Made by a program: the position numbers and the translations under genes
The notes under the pieces: model-generated
Database searches by the model: none
The model's input: the letters and a program-made list of their open reading frames with translations, nothing else
What the model was told of the DNA's origin: nothing
DNA from: Bacteroidota bacterium
GTDB taxonomy: Bacteria > Bacteroidota > Bacteroidia > Bacteroidales > Lentimicrobiaceae
Assembly (NCBI GenBank): GCA_023417935.1
Contig: JAEZDY010000024.1
Coordinates: 372,001 to 436,000 of the forward strand
DNA: 64,000 bases
Reading direction: 5' to 3'
Part shown: one piece after another, positions 8,269 to 17,340 of the stretch
Position numbering within the stretch: position 1 is the first letter of the stretch
Layout of the letters: every line of letters begins with the position of its first letter

Positions 8269-9609
8269 TTATTTGGAACCTCTTATTGTTGTTGTTTCAT
8301 TAATCCAACATCCAACAGTATATGATTCTCCTTCCTGCATATCACGAAAGAAAAGATCGCTTGTAGGTGGATAATATTTTACGTACTGAGCTATCTTTTC
8401 ATTTGCCTGTAACTCAACACTTCCATCAACTGACTTTGCCTTAATGTATTTGTCAATAGCAGCCCAAAAAACAGTTTTGCCTCCAAGATCATCTGCATCA
8501 CACATTCCGGCACTCATCGCATACAGATCACCGATGATGATATAAGCTTTGCCTTCATTCGGATTTAATTGAAGTATTTTTTGAGCTGTGTTTCGCGCCT
8601 GACTAAAGTTTCTGTTGTTACTGTGTATACCTGCCAAAGCATATAGTGCTTTGATTTTATCAGCTGGGTCAGTAAAACGTTCTGCTGCTTCCTGCATATA
8701 AGCTGCTGCATTGTTCAAGTCGTTATTTTGAATTGAAAGACGGCCCATAAGGTATGCCGACTGAGCACCTGGTTCTAGCTTATGGAGATTTCCTGCAGCT
8801 TTATAGAAAAGATCCCCTTCACCAGTGCAGTTTTTGCGGTCAAGGATGGTGGTTATATTCCTTAACAATACAGTGTCATAGGGTGTTTCCTGAAATTTCT
8901 TTCCATATATGTTCACCAGGTCAGCGCATGAAGCATGAGGTTCAATTAGAGTTTCGATGTTAGCCTTTACGTTTACCCAATTCGTTAGGGTCTTCTCGTC
9001 TGTTGCAGCTTGAGCTATGTTATGCTCCGCAATTGAAATAACCTTATCATAAACTGTAAAAATCTCACTCTTATCAATTGAGTCTATATTTGCTAACTGA
9101 ATTGCAGTTGTTAGATAGTAAACTAATACGGCGCCTTCTGAAGAATTTCCCTGAAGCTCAACTGAACGTGCAATCCATGGGTATACTTGTGCAGCCATTG
9201 AAGGATTGTTTGATAGTGCATCAATTCCTTTACGTCCAAGTACATATCCTTCTCTTCCATAATATTTAATTCGTTGATCATATACCATCATGAGCGTATC
9301 TATGAGCCTGTAGCGTATAGAGTCGTTTTTTGCCTCTTCAATTTGGTTGTCAATGATTTTAATTCCATCAATATAAATGTTTTGAGTTAAGCTTGGGCAA
9401 TTAAAGAAAACCCACCTCCAATGGGGCAATGCATAAGCATATAGTTTTATTTTAAAATACTCTCTGTAAAGAGAAAGCTGTTCACGGCACATTGATGAGT
9501 CAATTGCTGTTGGTTTTGTTTGCAATGAATCCTCTGTGGGATTGCTTTGGGCTTTAACAGTTGTGAATTGAAAAACGATTAATAGCAGGAGGAGTAATTT
9601 GAGCTTCAT
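8269..9609 (-). CDS. Secreted TPR protein (paralogue of the 11659-13014 gene)
   Basis: The start is set at 9609 (MKLKLLLLLL), which gives a clean signal peptide ending VKAQ; an upstream ATG at 9675 would add 22 non-signal-like residues. The mature protein is a helical TPR-type solenoid. It shares long blocks with the product of 11659-13014: LSLYREY/F, PHWRWVF.NCP, IDTLM.VYDQRIK, YVLGRKGI, ILQLNPN/SYGKAYI.IGDLYA, FWAAID.Y.KAKSVD and the C-terminal YTVGCWINETTTIRG. The two genes are therefore an ancient duplication. The function is unknown. The context with lptC and a SurA-like foldase suggests a periplasmic or outer-membrane assembly role, which is inference only. Preceded by a good promoter at 9644-9676. 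Confidence 0.85.
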   Translation of the reverse strand: MKLKLLLLLLIVFQFTTVKAQSNPTEDSLQTKPTAIDSSMCREQLSLYREYFKIKLYAYALPHWRWVFFNCPSLTQNIYIDGIKIIDNQIEEAKNDSIRYRLIDTLMMVYDQRIKYYGREGYVLGRKGIDALSNNPSMAAQVYPWIARSVELQGNSSEGAVLVYYLTTAIQLANIDSIDKSEIFTVYDKVISIAEHNIAQAATDEKTLTNWVNVKANIETLIEPHASCADLVNIYGKKFQETPYDTVLLRNITTILDRKNCTGEGDLFYKAAGNLHKLEPGAQSAYLMGRLSIQNNDLNNAAAYMQEAAERFTDPADKIKALYALAGIHSNNRNFSQARNTAQKILQLNPNEGKAYIIIGDLYAMSAGMCDADDLGGKTVFWAAIDKYIKAKSVDGSVELQANEKIAQYVKYYPPTSDLFFRDMQEGESYTVGCWINETTTIRGSK

Positions 9610-9643
9610 ACACTTAAGATTTGATCGTGAATAAAATGAAGGG

Positions 9644-9676
9644 CAAAAGTACAATATTTTATCTAATTGAAACAAA
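9644..9676 (-). promoter_or_regulatory. Promoter of the 8269-9609 TPR gene
   Basis: On the minus strand: TTTG (9673-9676), 21 nt spacer, TACTTTTG (9644-9651). This matches the Bacteroidota TTTG/TAnnTTTG pattern and puts transcription about 25-30 nt before the chosen ATG. It means the second TPR gene can be expressed apart from the upstream cluster. Confidence 0.6.
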
Positions 9677-9729
9677 TACGTTTGGCCGTGATAGGTATCA
9701 CTTAATGTTTCAGACCAAGTTAAAAAATA

Positions 9730-10995
9730 TTACTTGCCAAGACGGACAAGCACTTGCTCAATCTTGGATTCAGTAGCTTTGGTTATTACGAAAGTTATAT
9801 TTCCAATTATAATTTCTTCATTCTCTGCAGGAATATTTTTTTGCATGAAAATGATGTAACCGGCAACTGTTATGTACTCATCTGATTCAGGTAAGCCGAG
9901 ATTATATTTCTCGTTAAGATAATCAATATCAAGCCTTCCTGATACAAGATACTCGTGCTCATTTAACTGTTTGTCTTCAAATTCTTCAACATCGTATTCG
10001 TCTTCAATATCCCCAAATATTTCCTCAAGTATATCTTCTATTGTAAGCATACCTCCTGTTCCGCCAAATTCATCAACAACTAGCGCAACGCTCTTTCTTT
10101 CCTTAATGAATGTATTAAGTAAACTGTCAGCTGCCATAGTGCCCGGTACAATAATTACCGGCTTAACTATTTCCGCAATTGTCAATGGTTTAGCAAACAT
10201 ATCATACGAATGGGAATAACCGATAATGTTATCAATAGACTCCTCATATACAAGAATTTTAGAATGCCCTGATTCAGTGATTAAATCAATCAAGCTTTGG
10301 ATGGTTTCATCTTTTCCAATGGCAACAATTTCATTACGTGGTACCATAAAATCACGAACTTTTATGTTGCTGAGATCACGGGCATTCTTAAACATCTGAA
10401 GTTCCTGAAAATCATCTGTACCATGAGATGGCTCAATGTTTGTTTCATTTATCAGGTTATCGAGGTCAAATGTGCTAAAGGTATATTCCTTTTTATCTAT
10501 GGTCACGCCAAATACAAATCTCAGAATAAGCTCGGATAAAAAAATAAATATTTTGATTACTGGAAAAAATATTAAGTAGACTATAAAAACTGGTATCGCA
10601 AAAGCCTTAAGTATGTTGTTAGGGTTTACTCTGAATAACATACGAGGAATTACCTCAGCTATTATGAAATACGCTAGAGCCAGGAGTGATATTTCAATCA
10701 AAATTGTTAACGGATGAGAAGAGTATGCCGGATTAATAACTTCTGAGATCGTATATTTAAATAATTGATCAGCATAGATGGCGTAAGCTACTAAAGCAAC
10801 AATATTACTTAGCCATAAGGTGCTGACGAAGACAGCAGGATTATTAACAAAACGCGATAAAATAGAGGCCGAGAAAAGCTTGCGGCCTTTGTCAACTTCT
10901 ATCTTAAGTTTGTTGGATGAAGCAAACGCAGTTTCAATACCTGAAAAGAATGCTGATAAAAGTAATGAAATAATGACAGGAGTCAAAGGTTGCAT
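9730..10995 (-). CDS. CNNM/CorC (HlyC) family membrane protein, GldE-like
   Basis: The N-terminal 170 residues are a DUF21/CNNM transmembrane domain with the small-residue helix LLLSAFFSGIETAFASSNK. A CBS pair follows (about 205-330, with VRDFMVPRNEIVAI and VVDEFGGTGGMLTIEDILEEIFGDI), then a CorC_HlyC C-terminal domain (EYLVSGRLDIDYLNEKYNL). Family members are implicated in Mg/Co handling; the Flavobacterium homologue GldE affects gliding. Position just after lptC on the same strand is the usual Bacteroidota context. Transport activity is not shown by sequence. A TAACTTTG on the minus strand at 11015-11022 is a possible -7 box. Confidence 0.9.
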   Translation of the reverse strand: MQPLTPVIISLLLSAFFSGIETAFASSNKLKIEVDKGRKLFSASILSRFVNNPAVFVSTLWLSNIVALVAYAIYADQLFKYTISEVINPAYSSHPLTILIEISLLALAYFIIAEVIPRMLFRVNPNNILKAFAIPVFIVYLIFFPVIKIFIFLSELILRFVFGVTIDKKEYTFSTFDLDNLINETNIEPSHGTDDFQELQMFKNARDLSNIKVRDFMVPRNEIVAIGKDETIQSLIDLITESGHSKILVYEESIDNIIGYSHSYDMFAKPLTIAEIVKPVIIVPGTMAADSLLNTFIKERKSVALVVDEFGGTGGMLTIEDILEEIFGDIEDEYDVEEFEDKQLNEHEYLVSGRLDIDYLNEKYNLGLPESDEYITVAGYIIFMQKNIPAENEEIIIGNITFVITKATESKIEQVLVRLGK

Positions 10996-11035
10996 TTAGA
11001 AATGATTACTGATACAAAGTTAATGAATAATTTGA

Positions 11036-11659
11036 TCATTGATTTTCATTAACATACATTTCACCTCTTGGCTTTCGTATGCGCCAATGGTAAAATCTTT
11101 CATCCGATTGCATACCATCACCATATAAAATCTTATCCGGAGTAGTAATCTTCACAAACACATCAGAGAATACCTTTTTAGTGTTCTGGTTCCATACCAG
11201 ATGTTCGGTATTGAGTTGCTCTCCTTTTAGATGGTTGATAACAATAACATCTGATTTCGCTTCCATGATTTTTTCAATTTCTTTGTTTATGCCGTACCTG
11301 GCTGTAATTTCAGTTCTGATCAAATCTGGATTAAGTGAATCAAAGAAAATAACTTTAAAACCTTCGGGAAACTTTACTGTAGCTCCTTTATCATTTTCAT
11401 AGCGATATAAAACAGGAGCGGTTAATTTATATTTAAGGTTGCCATTTTCGCTTTCTGCGATAGATACATTTTTGGCATACATAGTGGGTATAGTGTCTTC
11501 TGTTATAAAACTCCGTACCTCATCAAGATCATTCTTGCAACCAGGAGTTACAATCAATATCATTAATAAAATAAAAAGTGTAATTACAAGATTTAACTTG
11601 TAATTACACCTGTAATCTCGTTTGCCAAAGGCAATATTATTCAGACAGGGTATGTCCAC
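11036..11659 (-). CDS. lptC: LPS export ABC transporter periplasmic protein LptC (lipoprotein)
   Basis: The reading frame starts at a GTG whose G is the last base of the upstream TAG stop (TAGTG, 1-nt overlap), suggesting translational coupling. The N-terminus has a signal peptide with a lipobox-like VTPGC (Cys41 from this start). The rest is a beta-rich LptC/OstA-like domain: SFITEDTIPTMYAKNVSIAESENG split around 53-76, LTAPVLYRY, KEIEKIMEAKSDVIVINHLKGEQLNTEHLVWNQNTKKVFSD. LptC bridges LptBFG to LptA in lipopolysaccharide export. Bacteroidota LptC is typically a lipoprotein of this size. The GTG start is my choice; no well-placed ATG gives a full signal sequence. Confidence 0.85.
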   Translation of the reverse strand: MDIPCLNNIAFGKRDYRCNYKLNLVITLFILLMILIVTPGCKNDLDEVRSFITEDTIPTMYAKNVSIAESENGNLKYKLTAPVLYRYENDKGATVKFPEGFKVIFFDSLNPDLIRTEITARYGINKEIEKIMEAKSDVIVINHLKGEQLNTEHLVWNQNTKKVFSDVFVKITTPDKILYGDGMQSDERFYHWRIRKPRGEMYVNENQ

Positions 11660-13014
11660 TATTTGGCACCTCTGATAGTTGTTGTTTCATTAATCCAGCA
11701 GCCCACAGTATACGATTTGCCTTCCTCTAGTTCACGGAAGAAAAGGTCTTCAGTAACAGGGAAATACCTGGAGTACTGACTGATTTTACTATTGGCCTCA
11801 TCAGCAATTGAAGGATCAACACTCTTCGCTTTCTGATACATGTCAATTGCAGCCCAGAAAACTGTTTTACCAGAAAGGTCGTCTTCAGTGCACATGGAGG
11901 AACTTGCAGCATACAAGTCACCTATAAAGATATATGCCTTACCATATGATGGGTTGAGCTGTAATATCTTCTGTGCACTTGAACGTGCCTGAGGGTAATT
12001 ACGTTGTTCGTAATTAACAGCAGCAAGCATATTTAAGGCCTTAATCTTATCATCATTATTATCAGCTAGTTCTACAGCCTGATTTAGATAATTAAGGGCA
12101 TTTGGTAATTGTTTTTTCTCACGTGATAAAGTACCCATGAGGTATGCTGACTTAGCGCCTGGATTTAGTTTGTGTAATCTTTCTGTAGCAGTAAAGAACA
12201 GGTCACTGCTTGTGCAGTTTTTTCTTTCAAGCATACTTGTTATCTTTCCCAATAATTCAACATCATCTGGCGATTCTTCGAATTTTTTTGAATAAAGACT
12301 TATAAGATCTTCACATGAGGCGAATGGCTCGAATGCAGCCTCAATATTAGCTTTAACGCTATTCCAAGTAGCAACCTTCTTAGGATCAGTCTGATTTAGA
12401 GAAAGGTTATGTTCGATGATTGTACTTGCCTGGTCATATCCCTCAACTACGGCAACTTTTTCAAGTTTCTGGGCTTGCACCATCCCAAGGATCGTTTGGA
12501 AATAATATGCTAATGTTGCCGATTCAGTTTTATCACCGCCCAACTCAACAGCTTTTTTAAGTGTCTGGTAGTTTTCTTCAATGTTTTCAGGCCTGTAAGT
12601 AGTCATCTCAATACCTTTGCGTCCAAGAACATATGCTTCTCGGTTAAAACTTTTGATTCTTTGGTCATACACCAGCATTAAGGTATCGATATAACTATTT
12701 CGCAATGCAGGGTCCTTTGATTCTTCTATTCGTGCTGAAACTAGTTTAGCACCATCAATGTAAAGGTTTTGAGAGGAGAGAGGACAATTATTAAACACCC
12801 AGCGCCAATGTGGAAAAGCATCTTTGTAATTGTTCTGTTTGTAGAATTCCCTATACAAAGAAAGATGGACAATACATGTTGCTGAATCAGCACCATATTT
12901 TGGCCCTTGTGCTGCAGCAGTTTCGGCCTCTTCACCATTCTGACCTACTGCAGATCCTTGTGAGAAGAATCCTAAGGTAACCATGGTCAGAATTACAATT
13001 ATGCTTTTTTTCAT
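11659..13014 (-). CDS. Secreted TPR protein (paralogue of the 8269-9609 gene)
   Basis: This 451-residue protein has a signal peptide (residues 1-24, ending SAVGQ) and a solenoid of helical repeats. TPR-like pairs are clearest at about 290-400 (LNPGAKSAYLMGTLS, DDKIKALNMLAAVNYEQRNY, PQARSSAQKILQLNPSYGKAYIFIG). It ends in YTVGCWINETTTIRGAK, the same terminus as its paralogue 2 kb downstream. Cys residues recur at matching positions (STCIVHLSLY, NNCP, SCEDL, NCTSSD, SMCTEDD), which suggests shared disulfides in the periplasm. No characterised function is known to me. Its stop overlaps the lptC start by 1 nt and it follows the outer-membrane protein gene by 39 bp. Confidence 0.85.
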   Translation of the reverse strand: MKKSIIVILTMVTLGFFSQGSAVGQNGEEAETAAAQGPKYGADSATCIVHLSLYREFYKQNNYKDAFPHWRWVFNNCPLSSQNLYIDGAKLVSARIEESKDPALRNSYIDTLMLVYDQRIKSFNREAYVLGRKGIEMTTYRPENIEENYQTLKKAVELGGDKTESATLAYYFQTILGMVQAQKLEKVAVVEGYDQASTIIEHNLSLNQTDPKKVATWNSVKANIEAAFEPFASCEDLISLYSKKFEESPDDVELLGKITSMLERKNCTSSDLFFTATERLHKLNPGAKSAYLMGTLSREKKQLPNALNYLNQAVELADNNDDKIKALNMLAAVNYEQRNYPQARSSAQKILQLNPSYGKAYIFIGDLYAASSSMCTEDDLSGKTVFWAAIDMYQKAKSVDPSIADEANSKISQYSRYFPVTEDLFFRELEEGKSYTVGCWINETTTIRGAK

Positions 13015-13053
13015 TTTGTCTTAATTTTACAAGTCGAGTTAAACATTCAAGCT

Positions 13054-14334
13054 TTATTCATATTTCCTTATCACGAACCATCGTTCAAAAATAGAAAGCC
13101 CTAATGTGAATTTAACATAATTTTCATTAATTAAGTTTTCTTTTTCTGTACCTCTTGATCCAAATTCAACTGCCATGTTTATAGTTGAGCTTGTACGTGG
13201 TAATGGTAATCCTACACCAAAGCTTATGCCAAACTCATCAATTCTTTGACCTCTAAGTTCCAAATATCCGTTCGAATAACGTAAGCCACCTCTATATGTG
13301 ATGCGGTTGAAATAGCTTGAAACTGTTGATGTTGAAGGATTGTAAAACCCACCAAGCCCGATTTGCATGTTGTTTACCAGAGGTTGTGGGGACGCAATAA
13401 ATTTAAATTTTTCCCATTGTCTATATGAAAAATCACTTCCAAATAACCACTTATTTCCTTTTCCAAAAGAAAAGCCTGCGCTTATAGATGTTGGTAATGT
13501 TATTTTTTCTTTTGAATTCTCGTTATATGCTAAAGTGTCTCTAAAGGTTTCAACATTGATTAGATTTTTTACGTAAGTGTAACTGAACTCGTCTGTTGTA
13601 GCATTTATTTCAGTCTGATTAGAAACACTGGCACCTAACGTATACCTATATCCGTTCTCTAAAATCTTATGATACATAAGTCCATAATTGAAAGTAATAT
13701 CATGAACCTTGGTTGACAAATTAGTTTTGGAATTGAATTTGAAAGCAGTTTCAGGAAATTCTACTGCAGTTGTGTGGTTCATAGTTCCAAACAAATAAGC
13801 AATATTAAGACCGATACTCAGGTTTTTAGTTATTTTATAACTGGCACCTGCGTAGAATTGATTTGTTCCTCCACTTCCCTCGTAAATATTGCTGTAGTTA
13901 CTAAAGATAGTATCTATTTGATTGTCGGTCATTTTATATCCTGTTGCACTATATGGCATCAAACCAAAGCTTGCTTTGAGCTTTCCGGTTACCGGAAATC
14001 CGAAGAGTAAGTTCCCCAGTGACGCATAATCAGAAGACTGTGATTGTGTGGTAGTAGAAAGATACGAGAGACGTCCATGCATACTAACATCAAAGACAAA
14101 CGAGAGAGTATCAAATGCGGAATAGGAAGCCGGATTGCCCGGATTAACAAAAAAAGGATTATAAATACCCTGATTGATACCACCCATGGCCATATTATTT
14201 ACATGGGTATTTTGAAACAACTCTCCGATACCATACCGTGAATAGGGTGAACTGATACGGTTCTGGCTTAAGGCTGTATTAATGCTTGTAACGGCAATAA
14301 ACAACAGCATAACTAATGTAAGTTTATTTTTCAA
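13054..14334 (-). CDS. Outer-membrane beta-barrel protein, uncharacterised
   Basis: This 426-residue protein has a signal peptide (ending TALSQ) and then a long series of alternating amphipathic strands. It starts with SSPYSRYGIGEL and MAMGG, patterns common in Bacteroidota FadL/PorP-like barrels, with a final strand closing on ...FERWFVIRKYE. No ligand can be named. Its ATG overlaps the coaX stop by 11 nt, so the two are translationally linked. It is the second gene of the envelope cluster. It could be a FadL-type porin or an accessory barrel to LPS or lipoprotein export. Confidence 0.75.
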   Translation of the reverse strand: MKNKLTLVMLLFIAVTSINTALSQNRISSPYSRYGIGELFQNTHVNNMAMGGINQGIYNPFFVNPGNPASYSAFDTLSFVFDVSMHGRLSYLSTTTQSQSSDYASLGNLLFGFPVTGKLKASFGLMPYSATGYKMTDNQIDTIFSNYSNIYEGSGGTNQFYAGASYKITKNLSIGLNIAYLFGTMNHTTAVEFPETAFKFNSKTNLSTKVHDITFNYGLMYHKILENGYRYTLGASVSNQTEINATTDEFSYTYVKNLINVETFRDTLAYNENSKEKITLPTSISAGFSFGKGNKWLFGSDFSYRQWEKFKFIASPQPLVNNMQIGLGGFYNPSTSTVSSYFNRITYRGGLRYSNGYLELRGQRIDEFGISFGVGLPLPRTSSTINMAVEFGSRGTEKENLINENYVKFTLGLSIFERWFVIRKYE

Positions 14335-15076
14335 GATTGTATTTTAAAATTAGGTTTAAACCATCGAGCACAAGGTTTTCTGATGCAAAGATGTCACTTT
14401 TAAGCTTTTTATCAAAATATATAGCATCTCCACCTGTCAGTATTGTAACTAAATCACTGTATTTATTCTTATATTCTGCAATAAATCCATCCATTTCGAG
14501 GATTGCACCTTGCATTACACCCGATAAGATAGACTCGTAAGTACTTGAACCAGTTAGCATATGAAAATTACTTGCTTCATATAACGGTAACCTGGCTGTG
14601 AAAGTATTTAAGGCTTTAAACCTGAGGTTTAATCCAGGAGAAATGCTGCCACCGATGTATTCTTTATCTTTATTTATAAAGTCGTAAGTAATAGCGGTGC
14701 CCGCATCTATTACCAGAATATCGTTTCCCGGAAACATTTGTGATGCGGCGACTATTCCCGCAAGCCTGTCTTTCCCAAGGGTTTCAGGTGTTGTATATTT
14801 GTTCTGAATAGGCACAGGAGTATTATGATCAAGTACAATCCATTTGAATGAATCTAATAAGCGTGTTATTTTTTCGGGTGCATTTGAAACAGAGCTAATG
14901 ATTGCCCCTTTAATATTATTGGTTTCTTTGAGTAGTGCTTCAGCTTCTGTTTCATTGAAACTACTAAAACTTCTAATCCACCTAATATTATGATTTTCAA
15001 ATAGTGCCAACTTTATTAGTGTATTGCCTTGATCTATAACTAAAAAGCTGTTGTTTTCTGTGCTATTTAAATCCAT
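14324..15076 (-). CDS. coaX: Type III pantothenate kinase
   Basis: The protein shows the ASKHA fold signatures of CoaX: FLVIDQGNTLIKLALF (phosphate 1), TPETLGKDRLAGIVAA, and VIDAGTAITYDFI with a following GGSISPGLNLRFKAL. At 250 residues it is the normal size. It catalyses the first step of coenzyme A synthesis (pantothenate to 4'-phosphopantothenate). It is the first gene of the minus-strand cluster running to 6024. A TAATTTTG on the minus strand at 15130-15137 is a possible -7 box, back to back with the tRNA-Phe promoter. Confidence 0.95.
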   Translation of the reverse strand: MDLNSTENNSFLVIDQGNTLIKLALFENHNIRWIRSFSSFNETEAEALLKETNNIKGAIISSVSNAPEKITRLLDSFKWIVLDHNTPVPIQNKYTTPETLGKDRLAGIVAASQMFPGNDILVIDAGTAITYDFINKDKEYIGGSISPGLNLRFKALNTFTARLPLYEASNFHMLTGSSTYESILSGVMQGAILEMDGFIAEYKNKYSDLVTILTGGDAIYFDKKLKSDIFASENLVLDGLNLILKYNLEK

Positions 15077-15175
15077 TAAACTTCGTTAATCGTTCGCGGA
15101 TGGTGTGTTACATACATATCAACCATTTGCAAAATTACCCTATTTTAAGCTGTTACGAGATTTTTTTTTAAAATA

Positions 15176-15206
15176 TTTGTTAAATTCAATTTCTTACTTA
15201 CCTTTG
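15176..15206 (+). promoter_or_regulatory. tRNA-Phe promoter
   Basis: TTTG at 15176-15179, exactly 19 nt, then TACCTTTG at 15199-15206. This is a near-ideal Bacteroidota promoter; transcription would begin a few bases before the tRNA 5' end at 15220. Confidence 0.8.
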
Positions 15207-15219
15207 CAAACTCAAACGA

Positions 15220-15292
<73 letters not shown>

Positions 15293-15296
15293 CAGC

Positions 15297-15325
15297 AAAA
15301 AAGCCGATCACTGATCGGCTTTTTT
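15297..15325. terminator. Bidirectional terminator between tRNA-Phe and atpC
   Basis: A-run 15297-15302, 7-bp stem 15303-15309 with 15313-15319, loop ACT, T-run 15320-15325. It ends the tRNA transcript on the plus strand and, being symmetric, the atpD-atpC transcript on the minus strand (atpC stop at 15345). Confidence 0.88.
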
Positions 15326-15344
15326 GTATATAGTTCCTACCAAA

Positions 15345-15581
15345 CTAATCAGCAAGCACAAGCACATGGTTGCTTTCAACCTGCACTGTACCACCTTTAA
15401 TTTCAATGAAAGTTAATTTATTGTCAGTGTCTTTAATTTTTATGGAACCCTCTTTTAAAGCAGCAACCATGGGTGCATGGTTATCAAGCACTTCAAATGA
15501 GCCACTAGCGCCAGGAAACTGAACCAGCGTTGCTTTTCCATTATACACCGATTTTTCAGGCGTTATTATTTCAAGTATCAT
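15345..15581 (-). CDS. atpC: F1F0 ATP synthase epsilon subunit (short form)
   Basis: The 78-residue product is the epsilon N-terminal beta-sandwich: LEIITPEKSVYNGKATLVQFPGASGSFEVL split across residues 3-32, followed by DNHAPMVAALKEGSIKI. The C-terminal helical hairpin that inhibits rotation in E. coli is absent, as is usual in Bacteroidota. Epsilon forms the central stalk with gamma and c. It follows atpD by 10 nt. Confidence 0.93.
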   Translation of the reverse strand: MILEIITPEKSVYNGKATLVQFPGASGSFEVLDNHAPMVAALKEGSIKIKDTDNKLTFIEIKGGTVQVESNHVLVLAD

Positions 15582-15591
15582 AAAGTGATAT

Positions 15592-17097
15592 TTATTTACC
15601 TGACATCATTTTTTTGCCTTTTTCCATTGCCTCTTCAATGGTTCCCACGAGATTAAATGCTGCTTCAGGATATTCATCCATTTCACCATCTAACAACATC
15701 CTGAATCCCTTGATTGTATCTTCAATAGGAACAAATACACCTTTAACACCAGTAAAATGTTCAGCCATGTGAAAAGGTTGTGACATAAAACGCTGTATTC
15801 TGCGTGCCCGATGCACTACCTGCTTGTCGCTATCTGACAATTCGTCCATTCCAAGAATTGCTATGATATCAAGCAACTCCTTATAGCGTTGAAGTATTTC
15901 TTTCACACGCTGGGCAGTACGGTAGTGTTCTTCACCAACTACGTCAGGAGATAAAATACGCGAAGTTGAATCAAGTGGGTCAACGGCCGGGTAAATGCCC
16001 AATTCAAAAATCTTACGGCTAAGAACGGTTGTTGCATCAAGATGAGCAAATGTTGTAGCAGGTGCCGGGTCAGTGAGATCATCGGCGGGCACATAAACCG
16101 CCTGGACAGATGTGATTGACCCTCTCTTTGTAGATGTAATTCGCTCTTGCATAATACCCATCTCAGTTGCGAGAGTTGGCTGGTAACCTACGGCTGATGG
16201 CATACGCCCCAGCAATGCTGATACTTCTGATCCGGCCTGAGTAAAACGGAATACATTGTCAACAAAATAAAGAATATCACGTCCTCCTGATTTCTCATCA
16301 CCATCTCTGAAATATTCTGCCATGGTTAACCCTGAGAGTGCAACTCGTGCACGAGCTCCGGGAGGCTCATTCATTTGACCGAAAACCAGTGTAGCTTGTG
16401 ATTGAGCAAGTTCTTTTCTGTTTACTTTACTCAAGTCCCAACCACCATTATTCATATCTGTTCTGAAGTCATCACCATATCTGATGACGCCTGATTCAAT
16501 CATTTCTCTTAACAGGTCATTACCCTCACGGGTACGTTCGCCAACACCGCTAAAAACACTCAAACCTGCATATCTTTTGGCGATATTATTGATAAGTTCC
16601 ATAATGATAACAGTCTTACCAACACCTGCACCGCCAAAAAGTCCGGTTTTCCCACCCTTAGCATAGGGCTCAATTAAGTCAATTACTTTTATCCCGGTAT
16701 ATAAAACTTCCTTCTGGGTTGTTAAATTTTCAAACCGCGGAGGTTCACGGTGTATGCTATATACTTTCTCACGCGATACCTCTCCTAGTCCATCAATAGG
16801 CTGACCAATTACATTGAATAGCCGGCCTTTAACATCCTCACCTACCGGCATGGAAATAGGTGCGCCAAGGCTGGTTACCTCCATTCCCCTATGAAGACCG
16901 TCAGTAGAGTCCATGGCTAAAGTACGGATAGTACTCTCGCCTATATCCTGTTGACACTCAAGTATAATACTTACTCCATCAGCAGTTTTAATTTCAAGAG
17001 CGTCATAAATATTTGGTAATTTATCTTCCTTTTCGAAAGTAACGTCAATAACAGGACCAATGATCTGGGAGATCTTTCCTTTAACAGTTTCAGCCAT
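15592..17097 (-). CDS. atpD: F1F0 ATP synthase beta subunit
   Basis: Catalytic subunit of F1 ATP synthase. From the start at 17097 (MAETVKGKISQIIGPVIDV) it has 501 residues, normal for the family; an ATG 39 nt upstream would add a non-conserved extension. Visible motifs are the Walker A GGAGVGKT around residue 160, GERTREGNDL, the ALSGLTMAEYFRD segment, and LYFVDNVFRFTQAGSEVSALLGRMPSAVGYQPTLATEMG (pieces of the catalytic region). atpD-atpC stand alone here: no atpA, G, H, F, E or B lies in the window, so the ATP synthase genes are split. Confidence 0.98.
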   Translation of the reverse strand: MAETVKGKISQIIGPVIDVTFEKEDKLPNIYDALEIKTADGVSIILECQQDIGESTIRTLAMDSTDGLHRGMEVTSLGAPISMPVGEDVKGRLFNVIGQPIDGLGEVSREKVYSIHREPPRFENLTTQKEVLYTGIKVIDLIEPYAKGGKTGLFGGAGVGKTVIIMELINNIAKRYAGLSVFSGVGERTREGNDLLREMIESGVIRYGDDFRTDMNNGGWDLSKVNRKELAQSQATLVFGQMNEPPGARARVALSGLTMAEYFRDGDEKSGGRDILYFVDNVFRFTQAGSEVSALLGRMPSAVGYQPTLATEMGIMQERITSTKRGSITSVQAVYVPADDLTDPAPATTFAHLDATTVLSRKIFELGIYPAVDPLDSTSRILSPDVVGEEHYRTAQRVKEILQRYKELLDIIAILGMDELSDSDKQVVHRARRIQRFMSQPFHMAEHFTGVKGVFVPIEDTIKGFRMLLDGEMDEYPEAAFNLVGTIEEAMEKGKKMMSGK

Positions 17098-17124
17098 AAC
17101 TAAAATTAGAAATTTATTTGGGAA

Positions 17125-17132
17125 CAAATGTA
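17125..17132 (-). promoter_or_regulatory. Possible -7 box of atpD
   Basis: On the minus strand this reads TACATTTG (TAnnTTTG), 27 nt upstream of the atpD ATG at 17097. No clear TTTG is found 19-21 nt further upstream. Confidence 0.4.
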
Positions 17133-17340
17133 GCAAACAATCTAATGCTGTAATTGTTCGCAGAAGAAAAAAACCTTAAATTGGCTTAGTCAAAGTTGTC
17201 ATCAGGCATAACATATCATTATAAATTACTGTTGTTGGTTACAATATTCTTACAATATTTCGTACTTTGGCTGCCCAAAGCAATATTCTTAAATCTGATC
17301 GTTTATTGTACAATTGATCATAAATAAAAACTCTTGAAAA

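Noticed and set aside
15345..17097. Truncated epsilon subunit as a pseudogene
   Set aside because: A 78-residue epsilon lacking the helical domain is normal in Bacteroidota, and the frame is intact.
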